This document shows, piece after piece, positions 24,490 to 35,460 of a stretch of DNA of 64,000 nucleotides (position 1 is the first letter of the stretch; every line of letters starts with the position of its first letter). The DNA is from Cynocephalus volans (Eukaryota; Chordata; Mammalia; Dermoptera; Cynocephalidae), in assembly GCF_027409185.1 (NCBI RefSeq), contig NC_084463.1, forward strand, positions 67,131,852-67,195,851, read 5' to 3'. The position numbers and the translations under genes were made by a program. A model generated the notes under the pieces. The model saw nothing but the letters and a program-made list of their open reading frames with translations. It had not been told where the DNA came from and did not search any database.

Positions 24490-26875
24490 ATACTTTCCAA
24501 ATTGATCTACACATTCAACAAAATCCCAGGTCGGTTTTTTTGCAGAAATGCAAGCTCATCCTAACATTCATCTGGGAATGTAAGGGACCCAGAATAGCCA
24601 AAACAGTCTTCAAAAAGAACATATGATAACGTTTTCACTTCAATTTCAAAACTTACTACAAAGCTACAGTAATCTAAATAGTGTGATGCCAGCATAAGAT
24701 GGGACAGGTGGAATAGAACTGAGTCCAGAAATAAACTGGTAGATTTAAAGTCAAATGATTTTCAACAAGGGCACCATGATTTGTCAATGGAGAATGAATA
24801 GCCTTCTCAACAAATGATGTTGGGATGACTGGCTATCCACATGCAAAAGAATCAAGTGGGACTCTTACTTGATGCCATATACAAAAATTAACTCAAACTG
24901 GAACAAAGACTTTAAGAACTAAAACCACAGTCATGTGCTGCATAACAACATTTCAGTCAACACAGGAGTGCACACACTATGGTGGTCTCATACAATTATA
25001 ATGGAGCTAAAATATTCCTATTGCCTAGTGATGTCATAGCTATCATAACATTGTAGCACAATTGCTTTGTTTTTTATAAATTTAGTGTAGCTTAAGTGTA
25101 CAGTGTTTATGAAGTCTGTAGTGGTGTACAGTAATGTCCTAGGCTTTCCCATTCACTCATCACTCACCCAGAGCAATTTCTAGTCTTAAAGCTTCATTTA
25201 TGGTAAGTACCCTGTACAGGCGTACCATTTTTTATCCTTTATACAATATTTGTACTGTACCTTTTCTGTTTATATATGTTTAGATACACAAATATTATTG
25301 TGTTACAATTGCCTACAGAATTAAGTGCAGTAACATGCTGTATGTATTTGTAGCCTAGGAGAAGTAGGCTATACTATATACCCTAGGTGTGTAATAGGCT
25401 ATGTCATCTAGGTTTGTGTAAGTAAACTCCATGATGTTCAACAAAGATGAACTCACCTAAGGACACATTTCTGAGAACAAATCCCCATCATTAAGCAACA
25501 CTTGACTGTATGAAATTCTTCAAAGAAAATATAGGAGTAAATCTTTACAACTTTGGGTTAGGCAATGGTTTCTTACATATGACACCAAAAGCAGTCCATA
25601 CACACAGTTAGATAAATCGGATCTTATCAGAATTAGAAACTTGTGCTTCAAAGGACACCATCATGAAAGTCAAAAGACAAAAGAGAATGTGAGAAAATAT
25701 CTTCAAATTACATAACAAATACAGAACAAGTATCCAGAATTTATAAACAAGTCTTACAACTCAATAATAAAAAGACAACCCCCCAAAAAAAGACAACCCA
25801 ATTTTTAAAATGGGCTAAAGATCTGAATAAATATTTCTACAAAGATACACAAATGGCCAATAAGTACATGAAAAGATGCTCAACCTCATTAGTCATTACA
25901 GAAATGTAAATCAAAATCACAATGAGATACCACTTCATATCCACTAGGATGGCTAAAATAAAACAGTAAGTAGCAAGTTGTTGACAAGGATGTGGAGAAA
26001 CTGGAACCTTAACACATTGCTGGTGGGATTGTAAAATGGTGTAGCTACTTTGAAACATGGTTTGGCAGTTACTCAAAAGGTTAAATATAGAGTTACTACA
26101 TGGCTCAGTGATTTCATTCCTAGAGAAATGAAAACACATCACCAAAAAGCTTGTACACAAATGTTCACACAGCATTATTCATAACATCTAAAAAGTGGAA
26201 ACAATCCAAATGTTCTTTAACTGATGAATGGATAACCCAAATGAGGTATATCCAAACAATAGAATATTATATGTGATGCAAGAAATTTCAGTTCCTCATA
26301 TAATAAATGTAGCATTACTCCATAATGCAGCAATTCTACTTCTAGGTATATTTCCAAGAGAACTGAAAACCTATATCCACACAAAAATGTGGACACAAAT
26401 ATTCAGGTAAGCATTCTTAGTAGCCAAAATGGAAGTAAACCAAATATCAAGTAATGAATGGATAAACCAAATGTGGTCTACCCATGTGGTGGAAAATTGT
26501 TTGATAATAAAAAGGAGCCAAGTACTGATCTAACATGGATGATCCATGAAAACATGCAAAGTGAAAGAAGCCAGTCACAAAAGGCCACATATTGTATGTT
26601 TCCCCTTATATGAAATGCTCAGAACAGGCAAATTTATTGACAGAAAATAGGTTAGTGGCTGCCAGGAGCTGGGGGAAGGAAGAGAGAATTAGGATATGAC
26701 TGCTAATGGTCATGAGATTTGGGGGGATGGGGTAATGAAAATGTTCTAAAATTAGATAGTGGTGATGATTTCTTAACCTAATGAATATACTAAAAACCAC
26801 TTAATTGTACACTGTAAAATGGTGAACTTTTGGTACGTAAATTATGTTTCAGTAAAGCTGTTATTTTAAATTGTT
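24490..26875 (+). mobile_element. L1 ORF2 C-terminal and 3'UTR remnant
   Basis: An extended L1 in plus orientation. It has the ORF2 reverse-transcriptase-distal region ('caaagctacagtaatctaaa', 'gatttgtcaatggagaatga'), then after the nested Tigger the segments 'aatggccaataagtacatga' and 'tgagataccacttcatatcc' and 'acattgctggtgggattgta', and the 3'UTR ('gttagtggctgccaggagct') to a final A/T-rich tail. Stops and indels are many. A stretch near 26080-26240 is repeated in diverged form at 26300-26470. Confidence 0.85.
24928..25508 (+). mobile_element. Tigger-type (pogo) DNA transposon, internally deleted, nested in L1
   Basis: Starts 'cagtcatgtgctgcataaca' and ends '...attaagcaacacttgactg', imperfect inverted ends of a Tigger/Zombi-type element. 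The interior keeps only non-coding parts ('tttagtgtagcttaagtgta', 'gcctaggagaagtaggctat'). L1 sequence continues on both sides, so it inserted into the L1. Confidence 0.8.
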
Positions 26876-27385
26876 TTAAGAAATGAGATAAGCAGGAAAT
26901 AAGCCACTAGAGAATAGCCACATAAATTACCTGTGGCTGGTATCTGGTCCATTTAATCTTTACTGAGGTGGAAGTCCTTTAAAGGTAGAAATCTGATTTA
27001 ACCCTCACTGAAGTGGCTGTTCTTTAGAAGGAGAAATCTAATGGAGTAATGAAGAGATGGGATATGGAAGTTGTTACCCCCGGTGCAGGCAATAAGGGGA
27101 TGCATTATCTGTATTATTATATTTAGCAAACTAATAAAAACAACTATATCAGTCTGCTTTTATCATCACTATATGCCATCAATTGTATATGATGTCAGTA
27201 AAAAAAATACTCCTCCCTGAAAAAAATCTTGTTAGTTTGAGTCAGAGTTTCTCATTCTGTTGTCATTTGGGGCCAAATAATTATTTGGTGTGAAAGGCAG
27301 TCCTGTGTATCTCCATCCTGGCCAAAAAATAGATAAATAAAACAAACGTGAGTCACATATAAATCTTTTAAAAAATGATCATCTG

Positions 27386-27551
27386 GGGTTGACCCCGTGG
27401 CTCACTCGGGTGAGTGTGGCGCTGGTAGTGCCGAGGCCGCGGGTTTGGATCCCATATAGGGATGGCCGGTGCGCTCACTCACTGAGCATGGTGCAGACGA
27501 CACCATGCCGAGGGTTGCAATCCCCTTACCGGTCCAGAAAAAAAAAAAAAA
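27386..27551 (+). mobile_element. CYN-like dimeric SINE with exact target-site duplication
   Basis: Unit 1 begins 'gggttgaccccgtggctcac', the junction is 'catatagggatggccggtgc', and unit 2 ends 'gcaatccccttaccggtcca' before a run of A. The 9-bp word 'gatcatctg' occurs exactly at 27377-27385 and 27552-27560, fixing both ends of the insertion. Confidence 0.95.
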
Positions 27552-27602
27552 GATCATCTGTTCTTACCACACATTTGAAAAAATAAGTTGCCAATCAATG
27601 AT

Positions 27603-27627
27603 GTGTGTTTGTGTGTGTGTGTGTGTT
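27603..27627. repeat. (TG)n microsatellite
   Basis: A short TG-rich run with one T interruption, directly left of a minus-strand SINE. Confidence 0.9.
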
Positions 27628-27628
27628 T

Positions 27629-27712
27629 GGCGGCTGCCAAGTATGGGGATCCAAACTGTTGACCTTAGTGTGATAACACCACACTCTAACCAACTAAACT
27701 AACCAGCCAGCC
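27629..27712 (-). mobile_element. CYN-like SINE monomer, minus orientation
   Basis: 'aacaccacactctaaccaac' and 'taaactaaccagccagcc' are the reversed A-box half of the tRNA-Ile-like unit; the left side holds a diverged B box. Confidence 0.75.
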
Positions 27713-28539
27713 TCTAATGACCATGCTTAATTCTGCAAATGCCTTGTAGATTCAGCTGTGCCTTGCTCTCATCTGCATATTCACAGAGGCTCATAATTAT
27801 CCTCTAGGTTGCTACAGAGGAGTAGTGGGACCCAAGGTCAGATAATGATGCCAGGCCAGGTGGAGGCCTGGATAAGAAAGCCTTTGGGAATCCAGAAAAC
27901 CACACTTCTCACCCTTCCAGTCCCATCATTTCATCCTGCCTCTGTGGGGCTGCAGACTCTGTCCTCTCTGCTCTGTGGGTCTCTCCCTCTCTCTACATAA
28001 CTGCCTTCTTTGCTTCTCTAGCACATGGTGAAAAGTGGCCACCAGAGGTCTACATTACCTCCCAGCATATGAGGTCGAGTGGATTAGAACACTGGAGTAC
28101 CAATTCCAAACTCAGGAGATAATCAGATTGGCATAACTTGGTTGATCCATCTTCTCCTGCACCAGCCAACTGGGCTGGGGAGGTGGGTGATAGGGGGGCA
28201 GTGTCAGGAGTCAATGGGAGGTCCTTTAAGAAAAAGGTGTGAGGCTGGGAAGGAAATGATTGGTGGAAGAAATAGCATTCCTAGCACAGTATACAAAAGT
28301 CAATTTTTCTTGCTAATAGATATAATCATAAAATATTACAACCAGGAGGGATTTTAAAGATCATCTAATTTAACTCTTAGTTCATAGATAAAATTTATGC
28401 CCCATAAATATCATTTGACATTTATTAGTATTGCTTGATGCTAGTTTATTTTCATAAGGTTTTATTGTTTACTTTTCTGAAACACAGGGTGATCTATTGT
28501 CTTAAACATAACCACACAGAGCATAGAAGGTAGAACTAG
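27713..28539. other. Non-coding interval, nothing recognised
   Basis: Moderate G+C patch at 27800-28270 with a few short open frames, none with supporting splice signals or recognisable protein. Confidence 0.4.
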
Positions 28540-28750
28540 AGCCAACTATCTGAGTTCGAATCCTGGCTCCACCATTTGCTAGCTGTGTGACCACGGGGAG
28601 GTTACTTAACCTCTCTGTGCCACTATTTCCTGCTCCATAAAATGTGGATAATAACATGACAATTTCACATTAGTATTGAGAGTTGTAAATGGGTTAATAT
28701 GTGTAAGGTGTTTAGTATGGTTCCTGACCATAAAAGTACTATCTGAATCA
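28540..28750 (-). repeat. MIR SINE, minus orientation
   Basis: 'gttcgaatcctggctccacc', 'tgctagctgtgtgaccacgg' and 'gttacttaacctctctgtgc' are a well-preserved reversed MIR core. Confidence 0.85.
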
Positions 28751-28913
28751 TCAACAGTGTATTTAAATAGCTTGAAACTAATACATTAGCCAAAAAAAAG
28801 CATTTTGAACCATTAGAACAGAAGCCATTAGTTAAGTTGCAATAATCAAAAGGTAAATATTTATTTCTAACAAAGACTGTTTTCTAATTTTTCCAATTTA
28901 GAATTCTGCACTA

Positions 28914-28950
28914 TAGTACTGGCCAGCTGCCCCCCCCCCGTGCAAAAAAA
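28914..28950 (+). mobile_element. 37-bp extreme 5'-truncated SINE with 15-bp target duplication
   Basis: The word 'tagaattctgcacta' occurs exactly at 28899-28913 and 28951-28965. Between the copies lie only 37 bp: 'tagtactggccagctg', a C run, and 'gtgcaaaaaaa', which is the last part of a CYN-like SINE with its A tail. All of the tRNA-like promoter is missing. Confidence 0.9.
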
Positions 28951-29039
28951 TAGAATTCTGCACTACAAAAGTACAGAAAAGGAGAAAGAAAATAAAATCA
29001 CTGATAATTACAACACTCAAAAATAAGCACTTGTAAATT

Positions 29040-29990
29040 CATGCATTTTTTCCAAACTATTTCCACGCATATTTATTCACATAGTTGTGATCACACTGTA
29101 TATATAATTCAGGATGTTGCTTTCAGCCACTTAACATCATAGAATATGCATTTTTCCATTATCGTTAAATATATTCAAATGCCTCCATTTTAATGGCTGT
29201 GTAACAGTACAGCAAGTTGATATACACCGATTTCCTTAAATATTCTCCTAGTTGGAAAATGTATGTTGTTTCCAACTTATACTCTTTTAAACTCTTACTA
29301 CAGTTTGCTAAACTACTGCCCAAATGATTTGTCTTAATTTACTTTCCCAACATCAAAGTGAAGGAATGTCTTTCTGTATGCTCACCTGCAATGAGTATTG
29401 ATATTTTTTAAATCTGCCCTAAATTGAAAGATATTAAAAGGCATGTCATATTTGTTTTAATTTATATTTCTTAAATACAAGCTAATGATGTTAAACATTT
29501 TTCTATGTCAGCCATTTACAATTTCTGTTCACAATATGTCAATTCACATTTTTTGCCTGTTTTATCTTTTGGGACCTTAACCTCTCCTTATGTATTAGTA
29601 GAAATTCTTTACATTGTTAGGATCTAAACTCCTGTCTCATTTGCTATAATTGTTTTCCAATTTATGTGCATTTTAAATTCAAGTATGACATATTTTTGCC
29701 CACAAAATCTTTGTATCATTAAACCTGTCAATGTTTCTCTTTAAAATTTCACATCTCACCTATAGTTTAGACAAGCCTCTCTCATTCCGGTATCAGAAAA
29801 TATTCCATTTTATTTTTTATTAGCTTTTATTTGTACTAATTTTTTTTTTTACTATCTTGACTGTTTTTGTATAAGGTAAAGGTCAAAATGTATCCTTTTT
29901 TCCAAACAGCTGGCTAGTTGTACCAACATCACTTATGATTAACCCAGCCATCCTTCCAGATTTGCATTACCTTTAGTTACTGAATTGTTA
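29040..29990 (-). mobile_element. L1M-type fragment, minus orientation
   Basis: Reverse-oriented old L1: 'ttaatggctgtgtaacagta', 'gtatgctcacctgcaatgag', 'ttatctttt' and, further right, 'gtaaaggtcaaaatgtatcc' and 'agttgtaccaacatcactta'. No coding capacity remains. Confidence 0.6.
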
Positions 29991-30429
29991 CAATAAATCT
30001 TTTGCTCCTGATTTAACTCAGTCAACCCAAGTTATCTCCCTTACTCTTTTTCTCTGGCCATTTACACGTGATCAGACATGGAGGTGGTGAGATGGACAGT
30101 ATCTGATCCCCAAAAGTCATATGCTGTCATCTGCTGAGGAGAAAGTCATCCCATCTGGATCTTTGGACTTCCTCTCTACCACCCCATGGCCCACTCCTGA
30201 TGTCCATGATCCTGCTGTGGTCTCTAGTTGTTGCAGAGACCATGCCTACCTATAGCACCCTATGTCACTCCCCCTAGGACCCTTCCAGTCTCCTGGCCTG
30301 CCTCCAATCTTCTGCCACTCTCCTGGAGTCCTCAGGGCCTTCTCAAGCCACCCTACACCCTGGCATGCCACATGGCCTACCTGACATGCCTCTCTGGTGC
30401 CAGGATGGTCTCTCCCTGGAGCATGCTCT

Positions 30430-30590
30430 GAAAAGCAGGGCACAGACCACTCTATTTGGAAATACCCCTAAACATGTCAGGTGTTGCACAGTCACTGTCC
30501 ATGAACTCTGTGAAGGCAGGGACTATGCTGATCTTACTCAGCACTGAGTCTCACCACTCAGCATGAATAGTGAATGGATGAATACAAGGG
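30430..30590 (+). repeat. L2 LINE 3' end
   Basis: 'gaactctgtgaaggcaggga', 'ctatgctgatcttactcagc' and 'gtgaatggatgaataca' give the L2 3' terminus. Confidence 0.6.
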
Positions 30591-30593
30591 AAG

Positions 30594-30954
30594 TGTGATG
30601 GTTTGAACGTGTCCCCCAAAGTTCATGTGCTGGAAACTTAATCCCCAATGCAACAGTGTTGGAAGGAGGGGCCTAATAAGAGGTGATTAGGTCACACGGG
30701 CTCTGACCTCACAAATGACTTAATGTCATTATTGCAAGAATGGGTTAATTATCCCATAGTAAGAGTGGGTTTATTATAAAAGCGAGTTCAGCTCTTTCTC
30801 TCACCCTCTCACTTTCTGCCATGGGATGATGCAGCCAGAAGGCCATTACAAGATGCTCTTAGACTTCCCAGCCTCCAGAACCATGAGCCAAATAAACTTC
30901 TACTATTTATAAATTACCCACTCTGGGGTATTCTATTATAGCAACAAAAAGACA
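30594..30954 (+). mobile_element. MaLR solo LTR (MST/THE1-like)
   Basis: Begins 'tgtgatggtttgaacgtgtc', contains 'gttggaaggaggggcctaat' and 'agatgctcttagacttccca', has the signal AATAAA near 30890, and ends around 'ggtattctattatagcaaca'. A single LTR without an internal region nearby, so it is a recombined solo LTR. Confidence 0.85.
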
Positions 30955-32269
30955 GGAAGGATGCAGCAGATCCAGGTGGGAAACATGAGCTAAGTCTAAG
31001 GTACCTAAAGTGTTTGTCCCTATTTGATACTGATCATCCTTTCTTATGCATTATTCTCACAAATCATGCACCGTAGTTTGTGACACTTAGCTAGTGGTTG
31101 ATCAAAATTTCCAGCTGAAAATTGAAGTATTTCTTTCCTTGTACATAACCTATTCTACCAAAGGCAGAAATGGAAGAGTAAACCAAGCAAACTTGAGGGA
31201 GAAAGAGTAACAAGGCCTAGAATGACATATACTTCAAAATGTACTTGGAAGTTTGTTAAATGAATAATGGAATAAAAACCACAAGACTACTTCAGTCACA
31301 AGGAGTCTGATATTCCATGCAAAAAAGGGGGGGGAGGGGGAATTTACCGAAAGAGAAAACACAAACAGCAGCTTCTCCACTTTAAGATTTTTTGAGGTGG
31401 CAGCAATGGATAGAAGAGAGTTTTCTCAGAAAACTCCAGCAATCAATGTCTCAGAGTAGAAGGCTTGAGTCCTAGAACTTTTACAATCTGATGATCAATC
31501 GGAAAAAGTAGATAATAAATATGCATCCTAGGCACTGCTTAGACAAAATGAATAACTTCTTCTCACAGGCAAGTGTTTACTGTCTTTTGCAGGATGACTA
31601 TTTTCTAGCACCCCTCACAATACCAAGTTGTTGTTATGTAAGCCACAACACCTTAAGGTGAAATTATTTACTTTTAATAATAGAAAAGTTATTTTTGACT
31701 GCAAAGAAACCATAAATCTGGCCTGTTTTGCTTCCTTTCATTTGTTTAAACAGCCATCTGGCAAGATTATTCAACACAGTGCAGACGGACTATTTCTCAG
31801 TACAAATCAAATATTTCTGTTTAAAAGTTGATGCTGTGTGTAAGGCTGAGCTGTATTTTTTTTCATGTTCTTCTCTTTGCTTTTTATAGCCAAATAAACA
31901 AAAGATTTGACTTAGAACTTCTCGTACTTCTATATCCACCACATGAAGACAAAGTAGTAGAACTGCTTCCACAAGCCACGTTTCAGATTCAGCGCCATAA
32001 TTTTGGAGAAACAAGAACTGACTGTAAATACTTCTGCCTTCTAGGAGAGAGGGATAATTCTTCTCAAGGCAGACAGGTTTTTAGGAAAACACTTCAGAGA
32101 GCTCTGACAGTTCTTTTTTTAGTGGAAAGAAAAGAGGCCCTTTGGGCATAGCCTGAATAGCCAATTTTTCTGCAAAATCAACTAATGGAATTCGGACAGT
32201 CAGGCAGGGGCAGGGGGGAGGATAAGGGACCTGGGACTAGGAAAGGAAGCAGGGAGATTTGAGTAGAGT
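30955..32269. other. Non-coding interval with one conspicuous open frame
   Basis: A G-rich patch lies at 31327-31340. At 31828-32151 a 107-codon plus frame is open and a good acceptor-like sequence (TTTTTATAG near 31890) precedes part of it. No protein family is recognised and no donor fits well, so I do not call an exon. Confidence 0.4.
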
Positions 32270-32476
32270 GCAGTGCTGTACCACAGAACTTTCTGTGATG
32301 ATGGAAATGTTCCACATCTGTACTATACAACAGGGCAGCCACTGGCCACATGAAATGAGCATTTGAAATGGGACTGATGTGATTGGAAAACTGAATTTTT
32401 AACTTTATTTAATTTAAACTAATTTAAATTAAAATGACTACGTATGGCGAGGGGCTACCCTATTGGCCAGTGCAGA
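32270..32476 (+). mobile_element. hAT-Charlie-type MITE
   Basis: Begins 'cagtgctgtaccacagaact', contains 'gatgatggaaatgttccaca', 'cactggccacatgaaatgag' and the A/T palindrome 'taatttaaactaatttaaat', and ends 'gctaccctattggccagtgc'. The ends are imperfect inverted repeats. Confidence 0.75.
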
Positions 32477-33485
32477 ATAAGGACCTTTCGCATGAATCCT
32501 GCCCCCTCCCCAAACTTGGGCCACAGCAGCAGGGAGAGGCCTGAGGAAAGCAGACAGCGCCTGAGAATCTCCGTGGTAGGGAAGCCGAAGGACTTCCAAT
32601 AGGTCAATTTTCAGTTGTGGCCTGCTCTGTGTTTCCCCTCTGCTGTCCACAAACCCTCAGTAAATGTCTCCTATGCAAAGGTTCATCTCAGCTTGCTGGG
32701 ACTACCACTCTGTGCCTGAAGTCCGGGTGTAATTGCTAATAGTCCCCGCTTCACCCTCAGACGTGTCCCCTTTGGACAATATATCACATTGACTCCCTAC
32801 TTAATGCAAACAGCCTCATTTTCATGGCACTGTGGGGACTGAGGGACAGGAATGTAAATAGAAGCTCAGCTTCTCTGTCCCCTCTCCACAGCAGCCTTGT
32901 ACAGGAGGTGGGTGGGGAAGTAGATGTGAGACCAAACAGTCTTTCCCCAAGAAAATGTGAGGAGGAGGGGGTGGAATAGGTAGAGAGATAGTTACAAAAG
33001 GGGGAAGAAAAATAAAGCTTTTCTGGAATTTTCATGCATTACCAAGCAAAATTGGACAGATTAAATGTCTTTCCACTTCCCTGTGCTTGATAATACTTTT
33101 ATGCAGAACATTCTATAGCACAACACCTGTAAAATTCTTCAGGGCATAAAATAATCTTAGATTTCCATAAGGATAGAATAAAACTAAACCAGCCCATCTG
33201 CAAAAAATTAAAACCAAAAAGTCCTTTAGCCTGAGCTTTAACTAAAATATACTGGACATCGATTGCTGATTTTAGATCCAACGTTCTGTTTGTTCATGTA
33301 TGTTTTTAAAATCCTGTATGAGGAAGAACATTTTGTGATTTCTCACTTAGCATATTAGTAAATGAAAACTAGACATTTTTACAACACCCATCCTAAAGCC
33401 ACCATACATATGAAACATTTGAAGAATAATCCACTTTATTTCCAGGCATTTGAAAGACATAGCTTTGCCCTTTTTTTTTTTTTTT

Positions 33486-33570
33486 CTAAAGATGACCAGT
33501 AAGGGGATCTTAACCCTTGACTTGGTGTTATCAGCACCACACTCTCGCGAGTGAACCACGGGCCGGCCCC
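33486..33570 (-). mobile_element. CYN-like SINE, minus orientation
   Basis: 'gaccagtaaggggatcttaa', 'gttatcagcaccacactctc' and 'gtgaaccacgggccggcccc' combine the tail of a second unit with the head of a first unit, as if the middle of a dimer had been lost. A 15-base T run at the left is its reversed A tail. Confidence 0.85.
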
Positions 33571-33664
33571 TGCACCAAGTTTTGCCCTTTTATGGCCCGA
33601 ACAAATCAATGCCTAGCATACATCTCACAGGCCATCTAGATATCCCCGAGATGATGGCAACAAG

Positions 33665-33890
33665 AGTTGGTTGGCAGAGTGATTAAGAGGGTGGGCTGTG
33701 AGGTCAGACTCCCAATTTTGAATTCTGGTTCTGCCAACTTAGTTAAGTTCTTACCTGGAAAATGGGGATAACTTTGTAATTACCTCAGAGGGCTGTATGA
33801 GGAATCACTCTGATAGTCTGAATAAAGGACTTAGCACAGTTCCTGGCAAATAATATGTGTTCAATAAGTGCTAACTATGATGCTGATGAT
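33665..33890 (-). repeat. MIR SINE, minus orientation
   Basis: 'gtgattaagagggtgggctg', 'aaatggggataactttgtaa' and 'cagttcctggcaaataatat' are the reversed MIR. Confidence 0.8.
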
Positions 33891-34074
33891 GCCAACAATG
33901 ACAATGAAAATGATGATGACAATGATGATGGTGGTGATTAGTTGGTAGGGAGAGAGAGAGAGGAAAATTTGGGAATTTAAATATAACCTTGAAGAGAAGT
34001 AACAAAGGAATACTTTATAAAGTGGGTCCTGATTGACGGTTCACTTTTGCTACTTTACAATAATAAACCTCGGG

Positions 34075-35129
34075 AGCCATTCATTCATTCATCATTCCCC
34101 CTTTCATGATTGTGACAAAATTCTTCCTAAGTGTTGTCTGTCTAATAGAATGTGAATTCCTGAGGAAAGAGATAGATTGACACATATTTGTAGCCTAGCC
34201 ACTAGCACAGTACTTGAAATATGGAAGGTAATAAACAAATATTTATTGAGATCAGTTATGCAACAATTATTGACTGAACACCTGCTGTGTGACCAGCACT
34301 GACTGTGCTAATGCTAAGGACATAGGCTTGGCTCACCGGAGGAGGTCAACAGAGGAAACAGTTGATCACACAAAGCCAGAATAGCCTCTTTTATGGGTAG
34401 GAAGAGAAGAAATCTTTTTTCTTTTTTTTTTGCCTGTCACATATAAATAAATCCAAAACTTACTTCCTGCAGTGTCCACTCTTGGTAGTCTAAGGCTCAG
34501 CTGGGTACACTTACAGAATCCAGGAAGTCTCACCTGGCAGTGGCTTTGCTTGAGGAGTGGAGCAGGAAACGGCACACCAGCAGGGAGCTCGCAGGAGACC
34601 AGGGGCTAGTGTGAAGGGTCTGAGCCTCAGGTCAGAGAGGAAGGCCAGAGGACACCAGGTGGGTGCGAGGGCCACCCTGGCCCCCACACACCAGGATCCA
34701 TTTCTACTGTAGTAGTCCCTTCTGGGGCCACAGCTTCCAGGTCTCAGCAAGGGGAGTGGCCATTAACAGTCACTGTGCTCAAAAAGCCCAAAGCAGTGCC
34801 TTCTCACCACACAGTTATAATCATTCATGGTCCTCTCAGTCTGCACCACAGGCAGTGCTGCCTGGTAGCACAGCTAGCATGCACTTCCGGCAGGTTTCCA
34901 GGCAACAGGGGCTAGAAAGTTAGCTCAAGATCAGTTTTTTTCATAGAGAAGGAAAAATGCTTTGTTAACCTTTTACTCACACATCCCCATTTCTGACTCC
35001 TCTGAGCTCCCCAAATCTCATTAGAAATCGCCAGTGAGAGGTCTCCAATGTACCCTAAACTCAGGTTGTATGAGATGCACATAGTTCTCTCCTCCCTTCC
35101 TGCCTGGACACCTTATGTTCCCTGTTTTC
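34075..35129. other. Non-coding interval
   Basis: An L2-like 3' end lies at about 34100-34250. The G+C-rich stretch 34490-34900 has no CpG excess and no recognised exon. Confidence 0.4.
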
Positions 35130-35460
35130 ATTAACACAATCATCATCCATCCCATATCCCTTACATGGAATTCTTCCACGGCTTTCTATTCCAAACTCCT
35201 GAGCATGGTATCAGGGCTCTTCAGAATCTAAACATGGTCTGTTTCCAGCCTCTTGCACACACACAACCACCCTTTAGACACAGACTATCTGCCATCATCG
35301 TTAGGTCTTTGTTCAGACCTGGAATATCCTTCCTCTGATGGCATCTGGCCAACCAAGGCCTTCAAACTCTTGAAAAACCAACTCAAGCATTACCTCTGGG
35401 AAACCACAAATTAATCCCCAGTACTAACTAATCGCTCCTTCTGTCTTCTCCCACAGCACA
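35130..35460 (+). repeat. L2 LINE 3' fragment
   Basis: 'tattccaaactcctgagcat', 'cagacctggaatatccttcc' and 'gcattacctctgggaaacca' follow the L2 order. Confidence 0.7.

Noticed and set aside
31828-32151. 107-codon plus frame preceded by an acceptor-like sequence
   Set aside because: No donor in a suitable place, no protein recognised, and a second frame on the other strand is open too. It does not match ATM or any neighbour I know.
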